From the NCBI GenBank assembly GCA_002118135.1, contig BDIU01000202.1:62001-126000 (forward strand): DNA of 64,000 nt. Direction: 5' to 3'. The notes below the pieces were generated by a model that was not told the DNA's origin, searched no databases, and was given only the letters and a program-made list of their open reading frames with translations. The stretch is from Trebouxia sp. TZW2008 (taxonomy: Eukaryota; Chlorophyta; Trebouxiophyceae; Trebouxiales; Trebouxiaceae). Positions 11,637-23,234 of the stretch are shown one piece after another. The position numbers and the translations under genes are program-made. Every line of letters starts with the position of its first letter. Position 1 is the first letter of the stretch.

Positions 11637-14114
11637 TGCGCTGTATATCTAAATGAACAGGTGTCAAATGAATTGTATACTAAGTTTCCAAACTGCTTTG
11701 TTTGTGTGACTCTGGCACTTGAACACTGACACTCAAACAAATAGCACTTGTACTACTGTACTATCTGGACGATTTGCGTTAACGCTGGTGCTGCTTTGAG
11801 TGCAGTTGCAATCATCTGACTTGTTGTCTGTCCTTTTCTAATTTCCAGAAATTGATGATTCTGAGTATAGCATCATTTTCTGCACAGTGGCAGCCAGCCA
11901 GAATTCAACTCGAGTGTCAGGGTATGCACAAAGTGCAGCCACCAAGGACACTTTGTGTACGACTTTGAACACAAGAAGTCCAACATTATCTTTCCCAGCA
12001 GTCTCTTGCACCTATCATGAGAGAAGAATAAGGTATCAATTGGTCCTGTGAGGTAAAAGGTTGCACCACATGCAGGCATGTGTTGCCGGTGCAAAAGTTG
12101 GTAAGCATGCAATGCAAAGCTCGCGTGATGATCAGTCCGAAAATTCTGTGATCAGTCACAAAATACTGTTGTTGTTGAAATGTGTTCAGCTGTCTTGTAT
12201 GCACGCTTGTGTTGAGTACTGCGTCATCGAGTGTCAAGTCTACAATCTTTGCGCAGCGGAGCCTACACCCCAGACCTCCAACCCGAAAGACCCCTTTTGC
12301 CCTGTCAACCCCCAACACACACACTTTTACATTACAGGCAACTCCAGGCTGTCAATGCTGATGACAAGTCCTAGCAAGATGCCGAAGGCTCCTGAGGATA
12401 ATGCTGTTTCAAGTGCTTTAGTATTGTGTAGCGGTTAGTAGCGGCAACATACAATATTTATGACTGCACCTAAACCCTGAACCCTAAATTGTGAGCATAC
12501 AATATTTATGAGGACACTTGACTGTGCCATATATGGGTACACTTACTGGCTCCCAGTATTGGGCCTAATGCGTTCAAGGGTGGCAAGCCGTGACCTCTTA
12601 GTTAGAAAGCAAGACAACTGCAAGAAATTGGTTGGTATAGTAAAGCACGTCGATATGGCATTGCATCCTTTCTGACGTGCAACACCTCTGCCTTGTCAAA
12701 CTCTCCACATGGTTTGAACCCATAAGTACCCTTGTCTGCGTCGCTCTTGCATGAGCTCACACAAGCTACTACCATGCTTGCAACATTTGAAGTCATATTC
12801 AATACACAACTTTTGAAGAGGGCGGCGGAACCCTAAAGCATCCCATTGCGAACATGCCAAACATCTGGAATATTCAACATGAAGGCCGCCTCCTGCAGAC
12901 CATGAGTCACAAGATTGAACCTTCAACAAACAAGTGGCTTAGGCACAGTGAGCTTCAAATACCATGTCATGGCCCTTTGGCCATAAGTGTGCTGCAACCA
13001 CATCTGCCGCCTGTAGGTGTAGACGTGTGATCATGCACTGAATTGTGGTTGGCAATGTTCTTGCAGCCTTGTCGGTGGAGTAGTTGCATAGCTCCCGCTT
13101 GAATGTATTCTGCCGCTCCTGCTTTCGCTTTCCTGAATTGCCTGAACTTGACACGCTCCCTTGGTAACTCTGTTGCAGAATCGGTGCTTGAAGCATTGGC
13201 ATCCAAGCTTTCATTGTCTCCACCACATTCCAGACTTCAAGCCAGTGGTGGTGTTGACTGAATCGCGTGACAGCTGGGTGTTTTTTTGGTTGGGAAGGCA
13301 GTGCATATGGCACTCTACTCAAGACAGGTCGGTTGCTGTTGGAATACTAGAGGACATGCTGCAACAAGAAGAGCTGAAGGATTCAGAAATTCAGGCAATG
13401 CCAAAGGAAGACTGTGACAATACAAGAGGCAAGTCTTTGATCTCAGTGTTGGTGGTGGTGGTGATGGTGTAAAACAGCAAGATACAAGCCTTGTTGACAT
13501 AATTGAAGTTTTACCAGCTGAAGAAGCTGCCATAACTACAGTGCAGTACATTCTTGACCTGTTTAACAACATTCCAGGGGTGCCAATGCCAGAAAAGATG
13601 GGCCCCCGACCTGTGTGCCCTATTCTTGGCATGTATCAGTGATGTACAAGTCCTGCAGCTTTTAGCTTGATAGCCTTGGATTTGAGCTGATTAGGGTGGT
13701 TTTGGATGTAGCATTCTTGACTATGTCACACTATATATGCCTTACGTCGTAAGGCCTGTAGCAGTTACCATGCATTAACACATGTCAGTCCATCTGGTGT
13801 GTGTCACCCCCCGAGCGTTATGTGCCAGATTCCGCTCGCCTCCAACCCGAAAGACCCCTGCTGCCTGGTTGCTGACAAATTATGTCACACTGAGTAAAGG
13901 GAGACGAAGAGATGGCGAAGCTGCAAGTAGCATACAGGTGCAGTTGCAAGCATCGAACGAAACAGGGCGATCAATTCAGGTGTACCGTCGATACAGGTGT
14001 GTGTTTGTGAATCATTTGTGACCTGCAATACGGAATTACCCGACGCTTGGGATTAACGTGACATTTTAGAAATCACAACAGCAAAGCAGACGTGCAGCTT
14101 GCCGGCGAACCGGC
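11637..14114. other. Gene-poor interval between UTP10 and ERO1
   Basis: No complete gene was recognised in this stretch of about 2.5 kb. It holds a coding-like fragment at 13300-13642, short overlapping minus-strand frames at 12.6-13.3 kb with no recognisable domain, a short telomere-like string near 12472-12487, and a 20-bp sequence repeated exactly at 12275-12294 and 13839-13858. Decayed mobile DNA is possible but no terminal repeats or transposase motifs were found. Confidence 0.5.
13300..13642 (+). pseudogene. Coding-like fragment, unidentified, probably frameshifted
   Basis: Two overlapping frames look like protein. The first runs GILEDMLQQEELKDSEIQAM to about 13425. The second, shifted by one base, runs VKQQDTSLVDIIEVLPAEEA and then TTVQYILDLFNNIPG to PVCPILGMYQ and a TGA at 13640-13642. 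No clear GT/AG pair explains the frame change, so a decayed gene or the tail of a lost element is more likely than a spliced gene. No family was recognised. Confidence 0.35.
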
Positions 14115-17100
14115 ATGACCAGGCTGCTCACAGGAGTGATCACGCTGAGTGTAATAGTGGTTGCGGTTGCTATCTACCCGTGCGGTCATTCACTTGACAC
14201 ATCGTTTGGTTTGGCTAGAACTTGGTTGCACAACCGCTGGACCCAGACTCAACAGCAGAGCAATGTACAATGCAGCTACCTGGTACATTTTTGAGCAACA
14301 AACACATCAATCTCAAGCATTCACTGCAAGGCCTGGCATACTACAGAGGCTGAGCTGTCCCGATACCCTGCAGGGCAGTGCAGATGGCACACCTCACAAC
14401 AACACAAAACCTCCTTTTGAGCTCACAGCGCGCAGTGACTCAGCTGAGGACACAGCAGTCAGCATGTGCCAGCTCTCAGGCACAGTCCAAGATTGCTGTA
14501 AGCGTTCTCCGTCACAGCAAACGATCACACTGCTCAGCACCTGCATTTGTGCCACACACATCTAGCCTATATGCTAGAAAGTGTAAAGACTAGAACCAAT
14601 ACTACCACTACATCTCTCAGGTTTCCCTCACACAATGCAGGTTGTGATTATGCCTCTGTCGAGAAGGCCAACAAACAACAGCTGAATCACTTGCTGTCAA
14701 AGCTTGTCAAGACCCCCTTCTTCCGCTACTTCAAAGTCAACCTTTGGTGTGACTGCACCTTCTGGCCAGATGACAGCATGTGCATGCTGAGAGACTGCGC
14801 TGTTTGTGAGTGTGAAGACAGCGAAGTGCCCCAACTCTGGAAAGCAGAGGAGGGCAAGTGTAAAGGTGTGAACAGCTACCATCAATGCACATGTTACCCG
14901 CCAGTGGATACTCTCACTTTGCGCAGCTTTATCCATGGCTATTCATGTTCAGGCATGCTGCTCTGGGACCTGTGCACAAGAGTCAGTATATCACCTGCTG
15001 CACATCCACAGCATACACAAGCTTTCAATTATACAGCACAGCGCAAACTTAGACGGTTGACGGCTACAGGCTTAGCTGCTTATAGCTGAGTGTGTATCTA
15101 AGAAGTCCTGTTGAGAGCTGAAGTCAGAGGTACAGTGCACAGTAAGATCAGGCAGAACCTGCTGTCACCAAGTACATTGCGCAGCACAAGCAAGATTTGT
15201 TGACAGTGCTTCTGCATTCAGAGAGTCCCCTTGAGCTGGAGTCAGCAGTACGGCGGACAGTTGGGGCTGGCACACAGGAAAGGCTTTTGAACATTCCCAG
15301 CTGGCGAGGCTTCCACAACCCATGGATGGCTGAAGATGATCAGGATGTTGAGTTCAGCTATATCAACCTTGTGGACAATCCTGAGCGGTACACAGGCTAC
15401 AAGGTACAGTCTGCTGCTGCCAAGTTTGGTTGCAATGGCTCACCTGTCTCACCTCATACATTGTACCTTGCCATCATATTCAGCAGAGATGAAAGTCTTG
15501 CTTGCTTGATGTATGTGCAAGTTCATGCGCTAGGAGCAATGTCATCAGCGCAGAAACAGCATCTTGATTTGCTGTTGCATCGTTGAGCTTTGTTTGCTGT
15601 CTGTGTGTAATGAGTACAGCAACCTCACTCTCATGTGCTGCATGCTCTTGATCAGGAGGAGGTTTCATCCTTTGTCTTGGAACAGCAAAGCTCTCACTTG
15701 ACATGAAGGCATGACCAGCATGTATGGCTGATGTGCAGGGTGAGCATGCGCACAGAGTGTGGAGTGCAATCTATGACCAAAGCTGCTTCTACAACCTGAA
15801 TGACACTGAGATGTGCCAAGAGCAGCGGATCTTCTATAGACTGATATCAGGTATGCTCCCATCAGGCTTGATCTTGGCCTAATGCATGTGTATGTTGTCA
15901 GCATGCAAGTTTCCTTCAGCTCATTGCAGCTCATGCCTGATCTGTACTGCACAAACAAACTATGCACATACTGTTCTGATGCACATCTGCAGGCAAGCAT
16001 GTCCACTGATGGCGGAGCATCATCAGCCACTCATGGTCTTCACCCTGCCATGCATCACATACTTTGCTGAGGTTGCCCCAATGATTGGACAGTCAAAATT
16101 GATGATATTTGGCTGCAGGCATGCACGCGTCAATCGGTGCGCATCTGTCCAATGAATATTTGATGGATGAGGCGACAGACACCTGGGGTCCAAACCTGCC
16201 AGAGTTCAAGCGCCGGCTTGGCAACACAGCTGTCAAAGAGCGTGTGGAGAACATGTACTTCACGTATCTGTTTGTGCTGCGGGCTGTCATGAAGGCTGGG
16301 CCACTGTTGGAGTCCATTGACTACAGCACCGGCTTCCAGGAGCAAGATGCACACACAAAGCAGCTCATGCAGCAACTGGTATGTGCTGCTCTGGGCTCGA
16401 CAGCTGTCATGTTCACACAATCTTTCTTGGCCAAGGCATCAGCAATCACGACCTGCACCCGTGGAGATTGTGAGAGCCTTTGCATGCAACCTTGATTCAT
16501 TGCAGACTGATCTCCATGACAATATTCGCGTGAAGCCCTGTTGCTCCTCAAGTTAGTCACAATCCACTGGTTCATTGATTGCTTGATCGATCAATTGATT
16601 GCTTTATTGATGTATCTGTTGATTGATTTGATCAAACTTAAGGTGCAGTACTGACTTGCTTGTAGCACAGCAAACTTAGGTGAAAGACTGTGAGATGCGT
16701 GTGTTGTGCTGCAGGTTAGCAATGAAGCCCTCAAAAGGACATGCCCAGTACCCTTTGATGAGGGGAGGCTATGGAAGGGAGCAAATGCAGCAGAGCTGAA
16801 GCAAGACTTGCAAAAGCATTTTCAAAACATCACACGAGTCATGGACTGCGTTGGCTGTGAAAAATGCAAATTGTGGGGCAAGCTACAAGTTCTAGGTGAG
16901 CTTTGTTGCAATGCTCTTCTGTGTTGCGCATTATTGCAAATTTGGAAGTTGTGAGCAGTATGCCGAAATAGTGTGTGCCTGTTCTGCAGGCATTGCTACC
17001 TCTTTGAAGATCTTGTTCTCACAAGAGGACTGCAATGATCAAATTGGTGCTACTCCTCACCTCCACCTAGAAAGAAATGAGGTCATCGCTCTTGTGAATC

Positions 17101-17234
17101 TGTTAGAGAGACTGTCAAAGTCAATCGAGGTTGTCAGAACCATGAGTCTGGAGTTGGCTGGCAAGGAGCAGCATCCGCAAGGGTTGGGTGCAATACAGGA
17201 TGTCATGCTACAAAACCTGCAGGATGTGCTTTGA
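14115..17234 (+). CDS. ERO1: Endoplasmic reticulum oxidoreductin 1 (ERO1)
   Basis: FAD-dependent ER thiol oxidase that reoxidises protein disulfide isomerase. The start at 14115 gives MTRLLTGVITLSVIVVAVAIY, a signal anchor. The Cys-rich N-terminal block CQLSGTVQDCCCDY spans a confirmed splice (exon end 14497, next start 14641). It is followed by PFFRYFKVNLWCDCTFW and CAVCECED, the shuttle-cysteine region, in plant-type spacing. Later exons are about 15206-15403 (NPERYTGYK), 15739-15850, 16119-16378, 16715-16895 (CVGCEKCKLWGKLQ, with the FAD-proximal CXXC) and 16990-17234. The flavin-site motifs and length fit ERO1. Exon borders between 14297-14390 and 14850-15206 are not settled. It converges on the prolyl 4-hydroxylase, another secretory-pathway oxidoreductase. 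Confidence 0.93.
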
Positions 17235-17525
17235 TGCTGCTGAGCACTACGGTCCAGAGCGACCGAGATACGGATGAGAGCGCTGTACATTAGCAGCTCA
17301 AATGAATGACCCCACCAAGAGTAGAAAAGTTTAGTGTACCGCAGATGAGTATTTCATGCTGTTGCTTTTAGATTTCGCATAGACATTGTATTCAGCTCTT
17401 GATCAGGCATTTTGCCATTTACTCTGACTGTTTTGTCCAGTACTGGTAGCACAAGTGTCAAGCCTGAGCCCATTAACGCTCAAAGTTTCTGCTCACTACT
17501 TTCAGAACCAAAGTCCGGTCATTCC

Positions 17526-19165
17526 TCAATGCTGATGTTTCCACGCATGGTACACGTTGCCTCCTCCCGCAGCCATCTTGAGGCTATCCACTTCTCTCCT
17601 TGCTGCACACGCTCACCAGAGTGTAAAGAAGCACGATCTTCTTCTCCGTTCAAGCCTCTCGACCTGCATTACACACGCCTGCACCCCTGAATACCATATG
17701 CCACAGAGATATTGTCCTGCAATTGCTCACCAGGGACTAGCCATAAACTGTATATGCATACTGCTAAGATGCATGCAGTAGCCTACATGCGCTGCGCCTT
17801 GCATGCATCAAGACAGTAATTAGACTGGCTGTGACCATTACCAGAACATGATGGCTCTGCCTTGCTTGGGTGGAATCTTGAGACCGGCAGCAGCAATGAC
17901 AGCAGGTTGTGGAATCTGCCCTGACTGAATTTTGTCTGACAATCCTTGCACCTTTTCTGCTGAAGCTGTGGGCTGCAAAGCCTGTCCAGGGTAGCCTCTG
18001 CTCCTTCTGAAGAATGTCTCGCCTCCAGCATCCACATCACTGCACATGCAGCATGTCAGCTTGAGCTGAGCAGTCGGGACAGCGCTGAGTGTATACTAGG
18101 GCATTGAACTGCGTGTTGATAGCCTTGAAGCACAAGGGCAGCGGCATCATCAGGCCCTCATGCACACAGCTTGTAACATATCCAAGGATGACTGTGACCT
18201 CACGCTTGTCACAGTTGATTGGAGAGTAGGATTGCTACCTCAGGTATGCCATGATTGTGCACGCCCGCTTGGTGCAGTCATCTGCTTTGTTGTCAAAGTG
18301 CTCAGCGTAGAATTCACCAGCCTGATACCTGCACACATGCAAGTCCTCAGCACTTCATCTTCATCAAGCCTCAAAGGCTGAGCTGCTGGTGCTGCAATCA
18401 GAAAGAGCCATGAAAATGTGTGAGAGGGGTTGCTGACCTGACAACTTGCACTGCTTCCCCCTTGGTCAGAGCTCTCCGACCATGCATCACAGCAGGTAGA
18501 TGAATCAGCTGTGACACACGCCCCTCAAAGCACTGTATGTCTTCATGAAAGGCCCTTTTGCCTGTGAGAAAGGTAGAGCAGGATGTTCTGGAAGGAGTGG
18601 TGTCTCCTGCAGACAATCACTTTGATCCTTATGCAATGCTGCAGCCCAAGGCACGTGCGATATTCTGAATATCGAAGCGAATACTGAGCACCTGCGAGGT
18701 GGCTTCACGGTACAAATGCATGGGAACTAGCCCAACTCTGCTAGTAACGGAGATGCCTGTGGCCAATATTGTTGTATTGATGGCGTTGTAGAGCTGCTGA
18801 GGTTTGCTGAGGATGCACACAAGCATACCTCTGGCTACTCTGCTTCTGTGAAGATCTGGCTGTGCCAAGTTGATGATGCCCTGCAATGCAATTCCAGCAA
18901 ATGAGGCCTGTCATGAGTCTGAATTTGACATACTGCAGCTTGCAATTCCATAGCTTGGCTTGTGCTGAGCGCAAGCACATAGGCATGCTGCTCAATAGTG
19001 TGTGAAACACAGCATGACTCAAGCTTGGCAGCTGCTCCAGAGGTCGCACTTTGCAGTCAGCTGCTGACAGGAAGTTTTCTATCAGCAGGATCCTGGGCTG
19101 CAGACTGATGAGGGTGATGTGCGGGTCAGCAGACATCAGGAGGCCGGGCATGGGCATTGTGCTCT
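17526..19165 (-). CDS. Prolyl 4-hydroxylase, 2OG-Fe(II) oxygenase
   Basis: Hydroxylates proline in secreted or cell-wall proteins, probably in ER/Golgi. Exons in gene order encode ISLQPRILLIENFLSAADC (about 19130-19050), IINLAQPDLHRSRVARG (about 18885-18825), a segment with TSRVG (about 18775-18700), LIHLPAVM then GEAVQVVR (to about 18438), YQAGEFYAEHFDNKADD with the HxD iron ligands (18340-18242), SDVDAGGETFF to KQGRAIMFW (about 18045-17848), and the last exon 17663-17526. The last exon has SLHSGERVQQGEKW, supplying the distal His and the 2OG-binding Lys. All iron and 2OG ligands are present. The N-terminal signal region and start codon are unresolved; the upstream unidentified exons at 19.5-20.2 kb could belong to it, though I treat them separately. 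Confidence 0.88.
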
Positions 19166-19552
19166 GTAGGTGTGTGGAGTGCACTTGCAGCTGCACCACA
19201 GCAAAAGCTGCCTGCTGAAACTGCTGCAGGCCTTCCAGGCACAGCAACTGCCACAAACCTGAGCAAAGCCACAGAAAAGTTGAAAAGACATGTAGCAAAC
19301 CTGAGCAAAGTTGCAGAGCGGTCAACAAGACGTGCACAACTGTGCATGCATACTTTGCCCAGACATAGGGCAAGGCTCCAGCATCAACAAATGACCCTGC
19401 AAGAGGAAGAAGGCATGCCTGACTGCCTAAAAACTTACTTTGTGTTCCTGCACTTGGATCATATGTCCTGCACGCCTCTGCACACAGTACACAATATCAG
19501 ATCAGTGAAACAACAAATCGCAATAGAGGCATGATCAAAGTTCACACACCTG

Positions 19553-20240
19553 TACTGGCAACAGCAGAGGGCGTGGACCTTGCACACTGCTGAGTGCTCA
19601 CTGTCAGAGTGAGCTGAGCTATCACAGCCTTCCCAAATGATGTTCTTTGCGGCTCAGCAACCTGCACCCAGACCTCTGAGTCAGACACCTGCCTGAACTG
19701 CATCTGCAGACTCACAAAGAGTTTCCAGGGAAAAGCAACGCGCACCTGTAGATACAGGGACACAGAGTCCACAGAGCGCTGTAAGGGCAGAAAGCACAGC
19801 TGCCTGCACACCACGCAAGTCAGTCAACACATTGTATGCCTCGTTGGCAAGGTGCTGGCAGACTCACCATTGTAGACCAGAGTCATCTGCTGGCAGCTGG
19901 AAAGCAGGTGAGCAGTATTGACGAGGCACCCCACAGGCAGCACTGTCTGATCTGTTCTGTAGCTCCCGTTTGATTGAACAGCGGATACGGCGCAGCTCAA
20001 TTTGCCAGACAGCAGTCTGGACACCTGTGTGATGATTTCAAATGACACACAGCATTCACTTTTGATGCTCTCTGTTGCCTGACTTCACATGTACAGCAGC
20101 AAACGACTGATATCACAACTCTTGCAAGGTCATTCAGAGGGGCAAGCTTGCCTGTCATCAACACGTTGCCAAATGTGACAGGGCATGTGCTAGCAGCTTT
20201 GTCTACAGTACCTGCATGATCAACAAAGATGACCGTCACA
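19553..20240 (-). CDS. Unidentified multi-exon protein
   Basis: Three coding-like blocks read leftward. The first starts at an ATG at 20239 (MTVIFVDHAGTVDKAAS) and continues to NDLARVVIS. The second (about 20045-19868) encodes ITQVSRLLSGKLSCAVSAVQ and VNTAHLLSSCQQMTLVYNG and ends at a good donor. The third (about 19800-19553) encodes VRVAFPWKLFVSLQMQF and VAEPQRTSFGKAVIAQLTL and ends in acag/gtgtgt. The hydrophobic-alternating pattern suggests beta-rich domains. I do not recognise the family. It may be an independent gene, since P4H homology only begins at about 19130, or an N-terminal extension of that gene. Confidence 0.45.
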
Positions 20241-20537
20241 CAGGTGCTGAGGCAGTACAGTGAGCGTCACAGCAGATAGTCAAGCCTGATCGACTCGTGA
20301 TCAGTGCAGAACAGACCTTCAATGCTTCTGCTGCAGGGCGTTGCTACAGACACTCCGGCGGGCCTCAGGTTGCTTGCCGTAGTGCCCATGAGCCCGTGCG
20401 TTTGTGGACACTCGAAGCAGCTATCAGCCGCAGCTACGCTTCTGTGCTTGATCGTCGATCAAAGGCTGCCAGCATCAGCAAGGCCTAAGCATGTTTGTCA
20501 AGCGAGCATTGGTGGTCACACACAAACCGCAGCTCTC

Positions 20538-20882
20538 ATGGACGCGGCGCAATTGAGAACACACTGCTATAAGCTTATGCCTGAGAGCAAGAGCTTGTCA
20601 TTGGCTGTGGTGCAGCAGCTGCAAGCGCTAAACCGATGCTTTGGATCGAAGTCAGTCGCGGGCTACTTAAGCAGACCGCATGCCCTTGAGCACGTCTATA
20701 AAGCGTCTCATGATTGTCATCCAGATTCAGCACAGCACGACGTTCAATCGCTTTTGAAATGCTATAGCCTCACGGCAAGGATTACGAGCAGCTTGCGAAT
20801 GAAGCGGCTTGACCAGCAGCGTGCCCAAAATCGAGTGCTTTGCCCTGATCTTGAGCATGGCAGACCAGAAACAGAGCAATAA
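20538..20882 (+). CDS. Small hypothetical protein, 114 aa
   Basis: An uninterrupted frame, long for this intron-dense window, starts at 20304; the first convincing methionine is at 20538 (MDAAQLRTHCYKLMPESK). It continues through LSLAVVQQLQALNRCFG to a basic, polar C-terminus (LRMKRLDQQRAQNR) and a TGA at 20880-20882. It is predicted helical, with no membrane segment and no recognised domain. It lies divergent from the unidentified gene at 20.2 kb and converges on the plastid protein that ends at 20979. It could be a chance frame. Confidence 0.3.
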   Translation: MDAAQLRTHCYKLMPESKSLSLAVVQQLQALNRCFGSKSVAGYLSRPHALEHVYKASHDCHPDSAQHDVQSLLKCYSLTARITSSLRMKRLDQQRAQNRVLCPDLEHGRPETEQ

Positions 20883-20978
20883 GCCCGAAGATGCAATGCA
20901 GGCGCATGCTGCTATAAGTTAGGTTTGGCTGTACACACATGTTCTGATTCATTTGGATGCGCCGCATCTGTTGCAGGA

Positions 20979-22965
20979 TCAGAAGTAGTTGCCATTGGCT
21001 GCCACATTGGCAGCTTCAACATCATCTGCTGGCATCAAGGCAAAAAACTGTTTGAGCTTTCCCTGCAGTGCCAACCAGCCACACAGTCAGTCCTGTCATG
21101 ACAAGGCCCTAGGAGCAGAGGCTATGCTGGGAACAGTGCAAAAGACTGCAGGGGCATGCACTGCTCATGTCTATCACAAGCGCAGATTTTGGCAAAGATG
21201 CACATCAAACTCTACATGAAGTAAATCAGCGCAGATGGCATGCATGTCTGACCTGTGCAGCCTTTATACTTTGAGATGAGAAGTCAGAGAACAGCTTCTC
21301 CTTTTCGCCTCCCCGCGTACCAGGAGCACCCATAGACTCATAATACTTGTTATAGTTGATCTGATCCAAGTATTCAAGCAGGTCAAAGGCAATGCGCTCA
21401 GCCTTTGATTTCTTGCTTTTATCCTCTAAACCTGCAGTGAATTATGCACTTGCTGCAGGATTCAGCATATGCGCATGTGAACAGAATCAACAGTGTGAAG
21501 TTGAGCTAGCAACGGAAGCACCTTCAGCCAAAACAGCAGCAATTTGATCTGCATGCTGCTCTGGTCTTGGTCTTGCACATAAAGAACAGGTAGCAATACA
21601 CGGAGCATTGAGAGCACAAAGAAAGAGCCTTTTTGCAGCCAGAAGTGCGATGCTTACAAGAAAAAGCGTTTATCAGATTCTCCCTTGCTGAGTTTGGTTG
21701 CCCTTGTATGCGGGCTAGAAGGGACTGTAGCTCTGCATGCAGCATGAGAACCTGTCAACAGCAATGCATAGCAGTTGCAGCATGGAAGGATAGAGCATGC
21801 TTATGATTGAGGTTTGACAATGCCAGCAGATCTCGAGGTTGACTCACCATCCCAGTTGCCATTCAGTGCAAGATCCCCAGCTTGTAAAAGAAGTTGCTGC
21901 AGCAGTCAATGTTATGTAACAATCATGAATACACAGCAACAGACAACTGCATCCAGCGCAAGGTAAGCGAGCACACCTGGACACGGACAAGAGGTGTAAG
22001 GTAAAAAAACAGAGGTTTTGATGGTTTGCCACGCAGGTCTGCTGTAGGTATCAAGGCCAACGCGACAGCTGCTGCTGTCAAACCCAGGCCTATCAGCAAT
22101 CGCCTCTGCAAGGAAAGTGATGTCAGGTTGCATGCAATATGAACAGAAGCTGCAAGCCCAGGCGACAGGCACAGGCAGCAGTTTGCGACACTTAGGTGCA
22201 GGCATGCCATGAAGCTTGGCAACTTGCTGCATTTACCAGCACTACAGCACCAGATGTAGATTGTTTTCCGGAAGCATCAGGTGTCTCAGACGGCCCTCGA
22301 GCAAAGAAGTCAAGATCAGCCTCCTTGAGCCAGCTCTCATCGCCTGCAGTGTCCAAGCTGATCTGCCGTGCTTAAGGAGTCAAGTCTCAGAGACTTGACT
22401 TTGCATGGACCATTATGCCAAGCATTGTGTGCATGTTACCTCCACCGAACAAGCCTTCTCTGCGCATGCCAGTCCCAGTGATGCGTGACAGCTGCTTTGC
22501 TGTTTGCTGCTGTTGTTGCTCCAGATCATCTAGAAGTTTGGTATCCCCGCTTGCCTGTGCATGCAAACTCCACTCACACTTGCAGGTCCATACGAGACAC
22601 GGCAGTTGCTTTTACTCACTGTCAAAGTCCTGTTCACGTTGTTGCGGTGCGTTTCTATGTGTTATTTATGAGCAACGCCCCGTATGCGATGGCATGCACA
22701 AGCTTACTTCTGCTTTGGCTTTCGCTTCCGCCAGCTGCTGACGCAGAGTTGCAGCTTCTGCTTCAGCCTCTCTGAGCTTCCGCAAAACGTCATCTGCAAG
22801 TTCGCTCTTGGCGCTCTGCTTTCCGCTGGTTCTTTCGCCTTCTGCGCGACATCTCCGTCTGTGTGGAGTTTGGCTTGTGCGAGCTGCAGCAAATGGCTGT
22901 CGACACGGAGCGGTATCAAGCAGCAAGCATGGCTGCGCTCCAGCGCCTGAAATCGTCGGAAACAT
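20979..22965 (-). CDS. Predicted plastid membrane protein with N-terminal coiled coil
   Basis: The start at 22965 (MFPTISGAGAQP) opens an Arg/Ala/Ser-rich leader typical of a chloroplast transit peptide, then a coiled coil (LRKLREAEAEAATLRQQLAE). Later exons encode LDDLEQQQQQTAKQLSRITG (about 22557-22440), ESWLKEADLDFFARGP (about 22350-22230), a membrane segment RRLLIGLGLTAAAVALALIP (about 22105), LLLQAGDLALNGNWD (about 21895), LHAELQSLLARIQGQPNSA (about 21748-21665), KAERIAFDLLEYLDQINYNK (about 21430-21250) and FFALMPADDVEAANVAANG to the stop at 20979-20981. I place it in the thylakoid or envelope. It looks like a conserved plant/algal protein, but I cannot name the family with confidence. 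Confidence 0.75.
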
Positions 22966-23234
22966 CGCAATGATGCGGCACCACAAGCTAATGCTCCTGC
23001 AGCTGGCAACAACGTTGACCGGTTGAGTACAGATGCATGCAGCATGCAGCTGCCTGGGCTGCTTTGGATGCCTGCATGTTGTGACAAGCCAGTGCATTTG
23101 CCGTTCGGCTGCTGATCAGCACCTGGTAATTTGCTTGAGGCGGAGGAGAAGATTTTTACATGTCCATGTCATTGAGCTGTGGACAAGGTCGCACAGCAAC
23201 GTCATCAAAGGCTTTGAGAACTGATGGCATGTTG

